From Amyelois transitella (Eukaryota; Arthropoda; Insecta; Lepidoptera; Pyralidae), in NCBI RefSeq assembly GCF_032362555.1, contig NC_083526.1, positions 826,001-890,000 of the forward strand: a stretch of 64,000 nt of DNA, given 5' to 3'. This document shows, piece after piece, positions 45,501 to 53,469 of the stretch (positions are counted from its first letter, which is position 1; the number at the start of each line of letters is the position of its first letter). The position numbers and the translations under genes were made by a program. The notes beneath the pieces are model-generated. The model saw only the letters and a program-made list of their open reading frames with translations, did no database searches and was not told where the DNA came from.

Positions 45501-46320
45501 AATAAATAAATATATACGGGACAAATTACACTGATTGAGTTAGCCTCGAAGTATGTTCGAGACTTGTGTTACGAGATATTAACTCAACGTTACTATATTT
45601 AATAATAAATACTTATATAGATAAACATTCAAGACCCAGGCCAATCAGAAAAAGTTCTTTTCTCATCATGCCCTGGCCGGGATTCGAACCCGAGACCTCC
45701 GATGTCACAGACAAGCGTACTACCGCTGCGCCACAGAGGCCGTTAATTATTACATTAGTTTGAATACTAATCGATGCTCTTACGGTGAGGGAAAACATCG
45801 CGAGGAAACCTACACATTCAGGCAACTGGATGTGTAAACATGGATCCAATATGGATTAGACCTGCAAAGGTTGCGAAGGTCAGATGGGAGTCGCTTCGTG
45901 TAAAAACCTGACTCACCCAATCCAGGATCCATGGTCAAAGGCATACCCCGGGCTCCTCTCCAGAACGGTGAGGATGCAACCGGGACTAAAGCCAGGAGGA
46001 AGAAGACAAATGACTAGAATGCTCTCTGATTTCCGGCTCTTTAGAATTGAACCTTTTTCCGGTGGATGGATGTCGTAAAAGGCGACTAAGGGAATAAGCA
46101 CTTCAACCTAGTGCAACCGCATGTGCATCTGCTTACCCCTCCAGAAAGGTGATTTATGTATGTAAGTATGTGCGTATGTAGGAACATCGCTGATGATGAT
46201 GATTTGTACGTAATTTTGTACATTCCTCACCTGTCTCTGCAGCCTCAAGTGTTCGTCTTCCATCTTCTTCATCATCTCCATATCGTTGGCAGAAGAAGTT
46301 TCACTGCACTGATTCTCCAT
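30358..46320 (-). CDS. CCDC63/CCDC114-like: Outer dynein arm docking complex coiled-coil protein (ODAD1/CCDC114-CCDC63 family), 12 exons
   Basis: Twelve exons join in consistent phase from an ATG at 46320 to a TGA at 30358: 1,689 coding bases, 562 residues, close to the length of vertebrate CCDC63. Exons (high to low): 46320-46231, 44800-44678, 43462-43363, 43054-42957, 42006-41867, 40955-40781, 39413-39231, 38686-38536, 38128-37957, 32767-32635, 31825-31698, 30553-30358. All introns are GT-AG. The protein is almost entirely charged coiled coil (e.g. KKMEDEHLRLQRQ, LNKQQEEKEEREKIQEMENL). Blocks typical of the family are RSLKKEYINFVKDLK, KADLENALLLRVHTEMDAE, SSTLAYDQRDEW, ELQKLFDHEMKLYHFL and NFSVYILMTEYCAENEV. 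Family members anchor outer dynein arms to axonemal doublets; in insects that means mainly the sperm flagellum. The CCDC63 versus CCDC114 choice is not resolved. The last two exons are less conserved and rest on splice phase. Introns are packed with repeats. Confidence 0.87.
30620..30905 (+). mobile_element. R5 LINE-like 3' end plus adjoining fragment
   Basis: CTGCAGTGTAGTTTGTTCCG, GTGACGTCAATAAGTG and an ATTCTATTCT tail, then CTCTTCCAGTCAACCTTTGG. In docking intron 11. Confidence 0.7.
30945..31161 (-). mobile_element. R1 copy
   Basis: Reverse, ends GTGCCGGGAACCACACGGCA. In docking intron 11. Confidence 0.75.
31239..31664 (+). mobile_element. R4: 5'-truncated non-LTR retrotransposon with reverse-transcriptase C-terminus
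   Basis: Open frame of 141 codons ending in TGA. It contains LRWFGHVERMNENRL, GRPRRTYLDQIKDVL, STRNRRACMKR and VVSAYPSGKEA, the C-terminal tail typical of lepidopteran LINE endonuclease/reverse-transcriptase ORFs. The polymerase and endonuclease domains are absent. The 3' end is CGTGATTTTATGTATGT, directly before exon 11 of the docking gene. Not a host gene. LINE clade uncertain (RTE-like is one option). Confidence 0.8.
31698..31825 (-). CDS. Docking protein exon 11
   Basis: Forty-two codons plus two bases, ERHVQKIGQRSGRLK to PADTCP, acceptor TCTCTTACAG, donor CAG|GTCAGG, phase 2. Phase fits both neighbours. Mobile elements lie within about 16-22 bp on both sides. Confidence 0.72.
31842..32095 (+). 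mobile_element. S3 SINE next to docking exon 11
   Basis: Full-length. Its head starts only 16 bp from the exon 11 acceptor, in antisense to the gene. Confidence 0.88.
32142..32328 (+). mobile_element. R1 diverged 5'-truncated copy
   Basis: Lies between the S3 SINE and the next R1. Confidence 0.65.
32345..32608 (-). mobile_element. R1 SINE-like element, full length, 13-bp target-site duplication
   Basis: Flanked by CACTAACGTAATA at 32332-32344 and 32628-32640, with 19 extra bases between the GTGCCG end and the second copy. The second duplication copy contains the donor of docking exon 10. Confidence 0.85.
32635..32767 (-). CDS. Docking protein exon 10
   Basis: Completes a split Lys, then FLDCSLEPFENLLGDK to EHIEIVYYY, acceptor CTTACAG. 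The donor is weak: TAC|GTTAGT at 32634, which lies inside the target-site duplication of an R1 insertion. A second phase-0 option, ATC|GTTTAC, would end the exon at 32647. Confidence 0.75.
32966..33216 (+). mobile_element. R1 copy
   Basis: GTGCCTTGTGGTTCCCAGCA to GACGTGATTATATG. Confidence 0.8.
33220..34480. other. Docking-gene intron 9, repeat-poor part
   Basis: AT-rich; holds the MITE-like element and GACGTC-containing text at 34262-34300; no exon recognised. Confidence 0.45.
33772..34062. repeat. MITE-like inverted repeat
   Basis: GAGCTGATCAACGGCCGCCAT at the left and ATGGCGGACGACAATCAGCTG at the right are imperfect inverted ends about 230 bp apart. A related end occurs at 37430-37500 (CAATCAGCTGATC, TTCCCGCCAAA). 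Confidence 0.5.
34480..34717 (+). mobile_element. R1 diverged copy
   Basis: GCCGTGTAGTTCCCGCC to the TATG tail; internal deletions. Confidence 0.7.
35384..35646 (+). mobile_element. R1 full-length copy
   Basis: Complete forward copy in docking intron 9. Confidence 0.85.
36050..36267 (-). mobile_element. R1 diverged copy
   Basis: Reverse; lacks the TATG tail. Confidence 0.7.
36415..36594 (+). mobile_element. R4 LINE 3' fragment
   Basis: Starts at the GACGTTCTGGTAAAGGGTC segment and ends in the TATGT tail. Lies in docking-gene intron 9. Confidence 0.75.
36812..37074 (+). mobile_element. R1 copy
   Basis: Begins inside the 5' hairpin, TATG tail present. Confidence 0.8.
37294..37360. repeat. 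Nested short palindromes
   Basis: AAGATTAA/TTAATCTT encloses ACTTGTA-TGA-TACAAGT (37309-37325); CTTAGTT-T-AACTAAG (37346-37360) follows. Confidence 0.65.
37575..37860 (+). mobile_element. R6 repeat
   Basis: TTTGAATACTAACCGATGCT to AGCTAAAACCAGGAGGAAG, immediately before docking exon 9. Confidence 0.75.
37957..38128 (-). CDS. Docking protein exon 9
   Basis: Completes a split Ala, then DRRDWNEMMEAKRQD to KIADMF, acceptor TTTCAG, donor AA|GTAAGT, phase 2. Continues the coiled coil. The next intron is 5.2 kb of mostly repeats. Confidence 0.87.
38536..38686 (-). CDS. Docking protein exon 8
   Basis: Fifty codons plus one base, DYTHERDPEKIIEAF to KIRQDI, acceptor TTTCAG, donor TTG|GTGAGA, phase 1. 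The NFSVYILMTEYCAENE block matches the conserved FxxFNYxNEL-type segment of the family. Confidence 0.88.
38763..39006 (+). mobile_element. R1 copy
   Basis: In docking intron 7, between exons 7 and 8. Confidence 0.8.
39231..39413 (-). CDS. Docking protein exon 7
   Basis: Sixty-one codons, EMRELQKLFDHEMK to AILDDIS, acceptor TTTTCAG, donor TCT|GTAAGT, phase 0 at both ends. Strong heptad-like coiled coil. Confidence 0.88.
39445..39590 (+). mobile_element. R4 LINE 3' fragment, decayed
   Basis: Diverged R4 tail beginning about 30 bp upstream of docking exon 7. Confidence 0.65.
40098..40165 (+). mobile_element. S3 SINE head fragment
   Basis: A and B boxes present; interrupted before the body by an R9 copy. 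Confidence 0.7.
40228..40448 (-). mobile_element. R9 repeat
   Basis: Reverse copy ending in AACGTTTGCCGGGACAGCT; undisturbed by R4. Confidence 0.8.
40450..40772 (+). mobile_element. S3 tail plus full S3 SINE in tandem
   Basis: A tail at 40450-40535 is followed by a full element (40541-40772), whose 3' end abuts the docking exon 6 donor. Confidence 0.85.
40781..40955 (-). CDS. Docking protein exon 6
   Basis: Completes a split Arg, then TLFNQAWTKMLTALNKG to DQMLQVQ (58 codons), phase 0. It holds the family block SSTLAYDQRDEW. The donor CAG|GTAGGA is within about 10 bp of the 3' end of a tRNA-derived SINE. Confidence 0.88.
41082..41379 (+). mobile_element. R1 pair: forward fragment then reverse copy
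   Basis: 41082-41135 is a forward fragment; 41172-41379 is a reverse copy. Docking intron 5. Confidence 0.7.
41603..41794 (+). mobile_element. R1 5'-truncated copy
   Basis: Ends about 70 bp from docking exon 5. Confidence 0.75.
41867..42006 (-). CDS. Docking protein exon 5
   Basis: Forty-six codons plus two bases, MTQRRSQSERRL to EIEHMLKD, donor CAG|GTTATA, phase 2. The acceptor used here is ATAG at 42007. A second in-phase acceptor (CTCAG, exon from 41997) would drop three residues. Confidence 0.8.
42020..42185 (+). mobile_element. R5 LINE-like 3' end
   Basis: Begins near the docking exon 5 acceptor; ATTCTATT tail. Confidence 0.7.
42207..42365 (+). mobile_element. R1 copy with internal deletion
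   Basis: Hairpin part lost; joins an R5 tail. Confidence 0.65.
42548..42831 (+). mobile_element. R4 LINE 3' fragment
   Basis: Codes the same C-terminal tail, VGRPRRTYLDQIK to YPSGKEA. Meets an inverted R4 fragment tail-to-tail. Confidence 0.8.
42832..42912 (-). mobile_element. R4 LINE 3' fragment, inverted
   Basis: Reverse-complement R4 tail with an internal deletion. It abuts the previous copy at a TATGTATACATACATA junction, close to exon 4 of the docking gene. Confidence 0.75.
42957..43054 (-). CDS. Docking protein exon 4
   Basis: Enters in phase 1 (the split codon is Ala), reads GTTLMNQLEGLLQIEKK to LETASQGK and leaves in phase 0 at AAG|GTGAAG. The acceptor is TCACCAG. Confidence 0.85.
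43153..43355 (+). mobile_element. R3 repeat beside docking exon 3
   Basis: Ends TAGTAGGAT about 7 bp from the exon 3 donor. Confidence 0.85.
43363..43462 (-). CDS. Docking protein exon 3
   Basis: Thirty-three codons plus one base, IARSGAHKKKDKRMK to HTEMDAE. Acceptor TTTTCAG, donor AAG|GTAAAT, phase 1. An R3 repeat copy (43153-43355) starts 7 bp beyond the donor. Confidence 0.85.
43798..43987 (+). mobile_element. R1 5'-truncated copy
   Basis: In docking intron 2. Confidence 0.7.
44174..44560 (-). mobile_element. R1 inverted pair
   Basis: Reverse fragment 44174-44290, then forward copy 44357-44560. Confidence 0.7.
44678..44800 (-). CDS. Docking protein exon 2
   Basis: Forty-one codons, VRMIQIDRQNRS to NFVKDLK. 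Acceptor TTTCAG, donor AAG|GTATGC, phase 0 at both ends. Confidence 0.85.
44936..45013 (-). mobile_element. R4 LINE 3' fragment
   Basis: Reverse R4 tail CACGCCTCCTTCCCGGAGGG, in docking-gene intron 1. Confidence 0.7.
45085..45347 (-). mobile_element. R1 full-length copy
   Basis: In docking intron 1. Confidence 0.85.
45440..46010 (+). mobile_element. R6 repeat split by S3
   Basis: The GTACCAATGACTATTTTCG part and the CCATGGTCAAAGGCATACC part are separated by the SINE at 45512-45745. Confidence 0.8.
45512..45745 (-). mobile_element. S3 SINE nested in R6
   Basis: Reverse full-length copy that splits an R6 element (45440-45500 and 45750-46010). Confidence 0.85.
46231..46320 (-). CDS. Docking protein exon 1 (start)
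   Basis: Thirty codons from ATG (MENQCSETSS) to RLQRQ. Donor is CAG|GTGAGG, phase 0. The codons after the donor would continue in frame only for a short non-homologous run. Confidence 0.8.
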
Positions 46321-46329
46321 GATTGTTTA

Positions 46330-46885
46330 AAATATGTAAATAAATGCCCAGTAAAATTGTGCTCGTTTCAAAATTTACATTGTTTATATACGACCAACTT
46401 GATTTGTATCGGATGTTTAATGACAGTTCACAGGTAATATAAAAAATGGTACATACATATATATATTCACGTCTATGTCTTTTGCGGTGTAGACAGAGCT
46501 AGCTATCTTGAAAAGTTAAAGTTAGGCAATTATAAGACTAATAATAACATGTGATTATACACATTATTTAAACATTTTTAAAATTGAAATCGAAGACACT
46601 TCGTATGAAAAATTTGCCTTGCAAACCTAAAGAAATGCAATAAAAACTGTAAATTGTTAATGAGATGACTCGTTGAAAAGTTCTCCAACACAGCAGATGT
46701 AGTCCAAAAGCTCTGATTAAGTGGAAAAAAGTAGCTTTTGTCCGTTTAAAAGAACAGTGAGTAACAGAATCAATGCAGAAAAGTTTCGTTGGTACAAGCG
46801 TCACCTTCAAAAGAATAGTCGCGCAAAAATACTTAAGAGAGATCTTGTAGACAAAGGGAGGCTGAATGTTACACCAAAGCGTTGA
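46330..46885. other. DNA upstream of the docking gene
   Basis: Region expected to hold its promoter. No convincing TATA/initiator pair seen. Confidence 0.35.
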
Positions 46886-46889
46886 AATA

Positions 46890-47130
46890 CATACATTTAG
46901 TCACGTCTATATCCCTTGCGGAGTAGACAGAGTTAACGATCTTGAAAAGATTGATAGGTCAGGTTCGGCTTTTTGGCTTAGCGATATAATTGAGATTCAA
47001 ATAGTGACAGGTTGCTAGCCCATCGCCTAAAAAAGAAACCCAAGTTTATGAGAATATTCCTTAGTCGCCCTTTATGACGTCCATGGGAAAGAGATGGTGT
47101 GATCCTATTATTTTTTCTTTAGCAATTTTT
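46890..47130 (-). mobile_element. R1 copy lacking the 5' hairpin
   Basis: Reverse. A smaller R1 scrap sits at 46452-46520. Confidence 0.7.
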
Positions 47131-47175
47131 TTAGCGTCAGTATTATATAAATATTATATTATAACTATTATATAA

Positions 47176-47448
47176 CTAGCTGTGCCAGCGAATCCGCCCG
47201 CGTGGAATATTTTTTTTCATCATGGCATCATTGAAGCCCTCAAGAGTGAATAATTTTTCCCGTTTTTTTTTTAAATTTTTCATTATTTCTTCGCTCCTAA
47301 TACGATAGTTGAAGCGTGATGTTATATAGCCTAAAGCCTTCCTCGATAAATGGTCTCTTCAACACAGAAATTGTTTTCAATTCGAACCAGTAGTTCCTGA
47401 GATTAGCGCATTCAAACAAACTCTTCGGCTTTAAAATATTAGTATAGA
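47176..47448 (+). mobile_element. R2 repeat
   Basis: AGCTGTGCCAGCGAATCC to TTAGTATAGAT, followed by an R5 tail. Confidence 0.8.
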
Positions 47449-47864
47449 TTAGATTAAAGTGATGTGACGTCAATAAATGATACCTTGTATTCAATTGTGA
47501 ATAAAATATCTATTCTATTGTATTATCTAGTGTTTGTTACAGTTCGGTGTGAGTGTCGGCCTTCTAGTCGAATGTAAACCGTTTCTCTCACAATGAATGA
47601 AGCATCTTTGTTCGGCGGCGACACAACCAGGATTTGGCTTAAATATTGTTAAACAGCTTATTTTCAACTTTCAAAACAATCTTGCTGGCCTAGTTCAGAA
47701 GAACTTTATCTTTTTTGTTTGTTTGTGAAGTTACAAGCACATTAAATTCTTAATTTTCGCAACTCAGTAACAGCTAGTGGTGGAAAAAATTGAGCTTAAA
47801 CTTTTTTGAGAATCTTTTTAAAAAAAATAAAGTTATCTTTTTAATATAATTTTTTTTTTATTCA

Positions 47865-48040
47865 ATATTGTATTAGGCATATGTCTTCCATCTCACCTGA
47901 TGGTAAGTAACGATGAAGAAGAAGATGTTACATGCCTTTCTGAGAAATACCCATTTATTCTACTTTTGAATGTTCGCGTACTTGTCTGGGAATTTAGACG
48001 CAGGCAGTTCACTCCACACCGTAGCCACTTAAATCAAATA
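47865..48040 (+). mobile_element. R5 5'-side fragment
   Basis: ATCTCACCTGATGGTAAGTA and later text resemble the start of the copy at 9710. Confidence 0.55.
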
Positions 48041-48086
48041 GGAACTATCGAAGCGTTCATTCAATTCAATTCAAAATCTTTATTTA

Positions 48087-48325
48087 ACGGCCTCTGTGGC
48101 GCAGCGGTAGTGCGCTTGTCTGTGACACTGGGGGTCCCGGGTTCGAATCCCGGTCAGGGCATGATGAGAAACGAACTTTCTCCGATTGGCCTGGGTCTTG
48201 GATGTTTATCTTTATAAGTATTTATTATAAAATATAGTATCGTTGAGTTAGTATCTCGTAACACAAGTCTCGAACTTAATTCGAGGCTAACTCAATCAGT
48301 GTAATTTGTCCCGTATATATTTATT
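48087..48325 (+). mobile_element. S3 SINE, left arm of an inverted pair
   Basis: Full-length with B box GGTTCGAATCC. Confidence 0.88.
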
Positions 48326-48494
48326 TATTGCATATCATAAAGTACATCAGTTGAATTACAGTTACTGCTTATTAAGTACAATATGAACCTGTTGGGCATC
48401 GCAATTTTAAAATAATATAGAACGAAATTCACATTCACACGACATCATTACACACGTAAGTCTCTCGAACCAAATAAATATAATATAATATAAA

Positions 48495-48727
48495 TATATA
48501 CGGGACAAAATACGCAGATTGAGTTAGCCTCGAAGTAAGTTCGAGACTTGTGTTATGAGATACTAATTCAACGATACTATATTTTATAATAAATAGTTAT
48601 ATAGATAAACATCCAAGACCCAGGCCAATCGGAGAAAGTTCGTTTCTCATCGTGCCCTGACCGGGATTCGAACCCGCGACCTCCGGTGTCATAGACAAGT
48701 GTACTACCGCTGCGCCACAGAGGCCGT
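48495..48727 (-). mobile_element. S3 SINE, right arm of an inverted pair
   Basis: Full-length reverse copy, 170 bp from the previous one. Confidence 0.88.
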
Positions 48728-49324
48728 AAATAGGAACTATCGAAAGCGTTTAGTTCGACTATTTTGTATTTCAACGATAAAAGGGTCATTTTTCCATATG
48801 AGTATCGTAGTCCAATGGAGAAATGGTGAAGGTTCTATGAGTTTAAAGAGTACCTTTGCACACTTTTTCAAGATTTCTTAATCAACGCAGAATTTTCTTA
48901 ATAACTTCAACTGTGGGTTTACAGTTTGTTTTATCTTTATATAGTACAATACATCACAAATTATCTTTATTGCCCATAAAAAATACATATTTAGTAGAAA
49001 CATACTTTATGAATATGTTGAGCAAAGGCGGACTTATCGCTAAGCAATCTCTTCCAGCCAACCTTTGGGTAGTGAAAGGTAAAATCCTATAAAGATAGTT
49101 TCTGATTTATTGATAAGCAGGTTATACCATTTCATCACAATATAAAGTTCAAACAGTCTCGTAATCCGTATGATTAGAATGCATCGCTTCTTCCGTGCCG
49201 TGAGAAGATTCAAATCCTACAAGTTTGTAGTGTGGACCTTTGGGAGAGATTCAGATTTTATTACGGAGTGACCATGTGACGTCGAATTCCGGGATAATTC
49301 TCATTTTTGTCATTCATTGTTTGT

Positions 49325-49562
49325 TCGAGATGATGAATGAAAACAGGTTTACTAAGCAAATATACAAAGGAAGTGTAAATGAACTGTTGGCGTGGGAAGG
49401 CCTAGACGAACGTACCTTGATACGGTCTATCGTGAGCTTGCATGAAGAGAGTTATGAATGTGGATGAAGCGAAAAAAGTATGCAGGGATCGTGGCAAGTG
49501 GAAAGATGTAGGCTCTGCCTACTCCTCCGGGAAAGAGGCGTGATTTTATGTATGTATGTATC
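49325..49562 (+). mobile_element. R4 LINE 3' fragment, decayed
   Basis: R4 tail with frameshifts, ending in CGTGATTTTATGTATGTATG. Confidence 0.7.
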
Positions 49563-49760
49563 ATTGAAATTGGCTCTTTCTTGACATGAGTCTTGGTTAC
49601 ATCCTCACCGCTTTGAAGAGGCGCCCGGGGCGCGTCTCTTGTCCATTATCCTGGAATGGATGAGTCAGAGTTTTTTACTCTTAAGCGAACCCCGTCTGAC
49701 CTTTGCAGGGCAACCCATATTGGATCGGTTGCCTATATGTGCAGGTTTCCTCACAATTCC
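49560..49760 (-). mobile_element. R6 repeat, decayed
   Basis: GGTTACATCCTCACCGC and ATATTGGATCGGTTGCC. R6 scraps also at 21195-21330, 23228-23270, 25148-25195 and 34365-34410. Confidence 0.55.
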
Positions 49761-49860
49761 CGGCTTGACTTACTTGACTTAAGGTCCTATGTCCCCTAGC
49801 TGGGGCAGAGGGCATCCACAGTGCGTCGCCATCCCGCTCGTTCTTGAGCTTCGCGTTTTA

Positions 49861-49990
49861 AATTCCCGGCGCTAATAGAAAAAAGAATAGAACCACTCCA
49901 TTTTTTTTTTCATGGATTTCGTAAAAGGCGACTAAGGGATAGGCTTATAAACTTGGAATCCTTGCGGTTTTAGGCGATGGGCTCGCATAC
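49861..49990 (+). mobile_element. R1 5' half joined to R4
   Basis: Breaks at GGGCTCGCA into a reverse R4 scrap (49987-50025). Confidence 0.7.
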
Positions 49991-50448
49991 TCTTGACCTG
50001 ACCCTTTACCAAGACGTCAATTTCAGTGATTATTAAGGGTATTTAACCTTAGTATTAATTATAAATTATTAACTTTTAAAATCAACTCAGTTTGTTTACT
50101 TTTTTAAAATTTAACTCAATCAAATCATATTCACCCTTACTGCAATTCGCATTCAAAACGCACATACCAGCGACACTTCAAATACAACTTTAAAAATATA
50201 GTACTTTTTCCGAAGTCGTAAGCTCCAATATTGAATGGCAAACTTGTCTTCCGTGTAGAATACAGATTCTATTCTATTTTATATTGGCATCATTTACTGA
50301 TAGACTCGAGGTGTCTCTTGTCATTTCATTTTGTGAGTTATATTCCTGCTTGCGAAGAGACGTTATGAATCTAAAGTACCTATTATATATTGGTAAAATA
50401 ATGCGGTGTATATCTGAACGATTGTTAAATTATTGTTATTGTGTTTCC

Positions 50449-50711
50449 GTGCCGCGTGGTTCCCGGCACCGATAAAAAAAAGAATAGGACCACTCCATCT
50501 TGTTCCCATGGATGTTGTGAAAGGCGACTAAGGGATAGGCTTATAAACTTGGGATTCTTCTTTTAAGCGTCGAGCTAGTAACCTGTCACTATTTGAATCA
50601 CAATTCTATCATTAAGCCAATTAGCTCAATGTGGCCTATTAGTCTTTTCAAAACTGTTGGCTCTGTCTACCCCGCAAGGGATATAGACGTGATTATAGGT
50701 ATGTATGTATG
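50449..50711 (+). mobile_element. R1 full-length copy
   Basis: GTGCCGCGTGGTTCCCGGCAC to the TATG tail. Confidence 0.85.
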
Positions 50712-50977
50712 TGTTTCCGTGGTAGGATTGCAAAAATGGAGTCTGTACCGCAACTTTTCAAAGCGAATTGTTAAATTTTATAATGGAAAAGGTTTGTGAA
50801 CTTGAAGATTCTTTTAGGCTTATGGTTACTGAAATATAAGGGTTTGAGTTTTATCTGTTGAATTGGATCGAAAATAGCCTGAACCTGTTTGGACAAGGGA
50901 TAATTAGGGATTGTTCGGCCGTGCCGTTTGATTTTGACGAAGAACTATTATTATAGGGTTCTTATAAAATAATGTAG

Positions 50978-51015
50978 GTAGGTATTGTGTAGGTAGGTAG
51001 GTATATATATGTATA
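50978..51015. repeat. GTAG/TATA microsatellite
   Basis: GTAGGTAGGTATT and GTAGGTAGGTAGGTATATAT. Confidence 0.7.
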
Positions 51016-51067
51016 TTAGTACAAGATCCAAATCTTATTAGTTATTTTATTGTAACATTAATGCTTT

Positions 51068-51311
51068 TTCACGTTGATATCTCCTGCGGGGTAAACAGAG
51101 CTAACCGTCCCCAAGAGACTGACGATAGGCCACTTTCAGCTGTTTTAATGATAGAATTGAGATTCAAATAGTGACAGGTTGCTACCCCATCGCCTACAAG
51201 AAGAATCCTAAGTTTATAAGCCTATCCCTTACTCGCCTTTTAAGACATCAATGGGAAAGAGATGGAGTTGTCCAGTTGTTTTTTACATTAGTGCCGGGAA
51301 CCACACGACAC
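51068..51311 (-). mobile_element. R1 copy
   Basis: Reverse, without the microsatellite. Confidence 0.75.
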
Positions 51312-51599
51312 ATTAGTTTGTTTATTTACTCAATAATTAATATTCCAAACTAAAATATGCCGCCGCTTCAGTGAACAAGCTAAAAGAGACTCCTTACAGA
51401 TCTATTTGTGATAGTATTACAGATTCCAACGTTGTTATAAACGATAATTCAATTTACTATCAAAACAGTTGATGGAAGTGACGCTCGAAAGTAGGTCAAG
51501 TTTCAATACGTTCATTCTAACGTCGCGTAAGATTTCAGCGTGAGGAAATAACGACTCATCTTTTATATATTTTCTGACGAAATATTTACATTCATTCAT

Positions 51600-51838
51600 G
51601 TTTTTTAATGTTGACAATGTGCATTCGTTCACGATTTGAATTTAAGAGATTTGAACTTAAGAGACTTTATTTATAAATTGACGTCCGGTGAAAATGCTGC
51701 AGTGTAGTTTGTTCCGCCGCTTTTTCTACACATACGCTTTGGAAGCGGCAGTAGTTATATTTAGATTTAAGTGATGTGACGTCAATAATTGATACCTTGT
51801 AACCAATTTTGAAAAATAAAACTATTCTATTCTATCTA
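51600..51838 (+). mobile_element. R5 LINE-like 3' end
   Basis: GACGTCAATAATTG and a TATTCTATTCTAT tail, directly followed by R1. A tail-only scrap lies at 47450-47525. Confidence 0.7.
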
Positions 51839-52072
51839 GTGCCGTGTGGTTGCCGGCATTTTAGAATCGGATCATTCCGTATCTTTCCCATGGATATTGT
51901 AAAAGGCAACTAAGGGATAGGCTTATAAACTTGGCATTCCTCTTGTAGGCGATGGGCTAGTCCTGTCACTATTTGAATCTCAATTCCATCATGAAGCCAT
52001 ACAGATTAACGTCGCTTTTCTTTGGCTCTGCCTACGCCGCAAAGGATATAGACGTGATTTAATGTATGTATG
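51838..52072 (+). mobile_element. R1 copy, followed by a reverse R1 scrap
   Basis: Forward copy directly after an R5 tail; reverse scrap at 52090-52175. Confidence 0.75.
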
Positions 52073-52184
52073 TTAAATGTCCTGGGCAGATATATAGTCA
52101 CGTCTTTATTCCTTGCGGGGTAAACAGAGCTAACAGTGTTGGAAAGACTGAAAGGCCACATTCAGCTGCATCTATATGTTACAG

Positions 52185-52345
52185 TTAAAACTAGTTTTTA
52201 GTTAGAACGCGTTTTCCCTAGTTAGAACTAGTTTTTACTAAATGCCTTTGTTAAATCTAGAATTAACTAATGTTCAAAATTAAATATCAGTTAAAACAAG
52301 TTCTTACTAGACAACACGCGTTTTTCCGAAGAGAGCCAGTTAAAA
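52185..52345. repeat. Degenerate AACTAGTTTTT repeats
   Basis: Several variants of GTTAAAACTAGTTTTTAGTT, AGTTAGAACTAGTTTTTACT and AGTTAAAACAAGTTCTTACT, spaced 20-60 bp apart. Confidence 0.6.
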
Positions 52346-52553
52346 CTGTTCCGACCTAGGTCAAAAAGGTGTCTCTGCAAGAAAAATGGTTGCCTTTGTA
52401 ACTCAAAGTGCCACGATAGTTTGTCTTGTAATAACAAGTAGATCCTCATCCTTTTTATAAATTTAAGATTGTTTAATTTTTATATTGTATGACAGAGTTG
52501 AGAGGAATGAATTATGGTCAGCACTTTCTATGCATGGGGTGAATTAAGATACG

Positions 52554-52587
52554 AGCACTGAAATCCTTATATGAGGATTCGAGTGCT
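52554..52587. repeat. Stem-loop
   Basis: Arms AGCACTGAAATCCT and AGGATTCGAGTGCT pair except for a 2x2 internal loop. Confidence 0.6.
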
Positions 52588-53005
52588 TGTGTCAGGATAA
52601 ACCTTTTTCAATCTTAAACCACTCATTCCTCTTTCCTCTCTCCCTTTTTATAATTAGTTACATTTGAATTAAAACTTTGATCTTGTAATAGAATTGCGAT
52701 TTATATTGTCTATGGGTGTGCCTGTAATAAAAATTAAAAATAATTTACTCTGACTGACTATTTCACGCTTCAGATAAAATAAAAGTTTCTACTTCAAGGA
52801 AACATTGGCAGAATTGGCTAAGTAAAGTTTTCCCGACCTACATAACGCATTTTATATTTTTGTACGAAAGTAAAACTGTTTGTAAACACGACCTTTGTCT
52901 ATCTTTTTCAGTGATTTATGAAAGATTTCTTTCTTATTGAATCTTTAGATCGTGATTTTCTTAGCAGGTCAGTATGTTATATGTTTTATTAACATTAATT
53001 AAAAT

Positions 53006-53233
53006 TGCCGTGTGGTTCCCGGCACCAACATAAAAAAGAATAGGACCACTCCATCTCATTCCCCATGGATGTCGTAAGAGGCGAATAAGGGATAGGCTTA
53101 TAAACTTGGGATTCTTGTTTTAGTCAATGGTCTAGCAACCTGTCACTATTTCAATCTTAATTCTATCATAATGCCAGACAGCTGAACGACGCTGTCTACC
53201 CCGCAAGGGATAAAGACGTGATTATATGAATGA
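53006..53233 (+). mobile_element. R1 copy
   Basis: Body has a deletion in the hairpin region. Confidence 0.75.
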
Positions 53234-53354
53234 ACTATATGATTTCTTCTTATTTCATGAATGATTCAGTAGTTGTATCGTAAAGAAAACGAGTTTAGGA
53301 AAAATCTGCTCAGAATTTGATGTCACGCTGACAGGGACACAAATTATTTATATA

Positions 53355-53468
53355 CATACATACATACATATGATCACGTCTATATCCCTTGCGGGGTAGA
53401 CAGAGCCAACAGTCTTGAAAAGACTGAATGGCCACGTTCAGCTATTTGGCTTAATGATAGAACCGAGA
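53355..53468 (-). mobile_element. R1 3' half
   Basis: Tail and CAGTCTTGAAAAGACTG present; breaks at TAGAACCGAG. Confidence 0.75.
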
Positions 53469-53469
53469 T

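Noticed and set aside
48087..48165. Functional tRNA gene
   Set aside because: Same S3 SINE head.
49240..49467. 75-codon plus-strand open frame
   Set aside because: It runs into the decayed R4 LINE tail and has no independent support.
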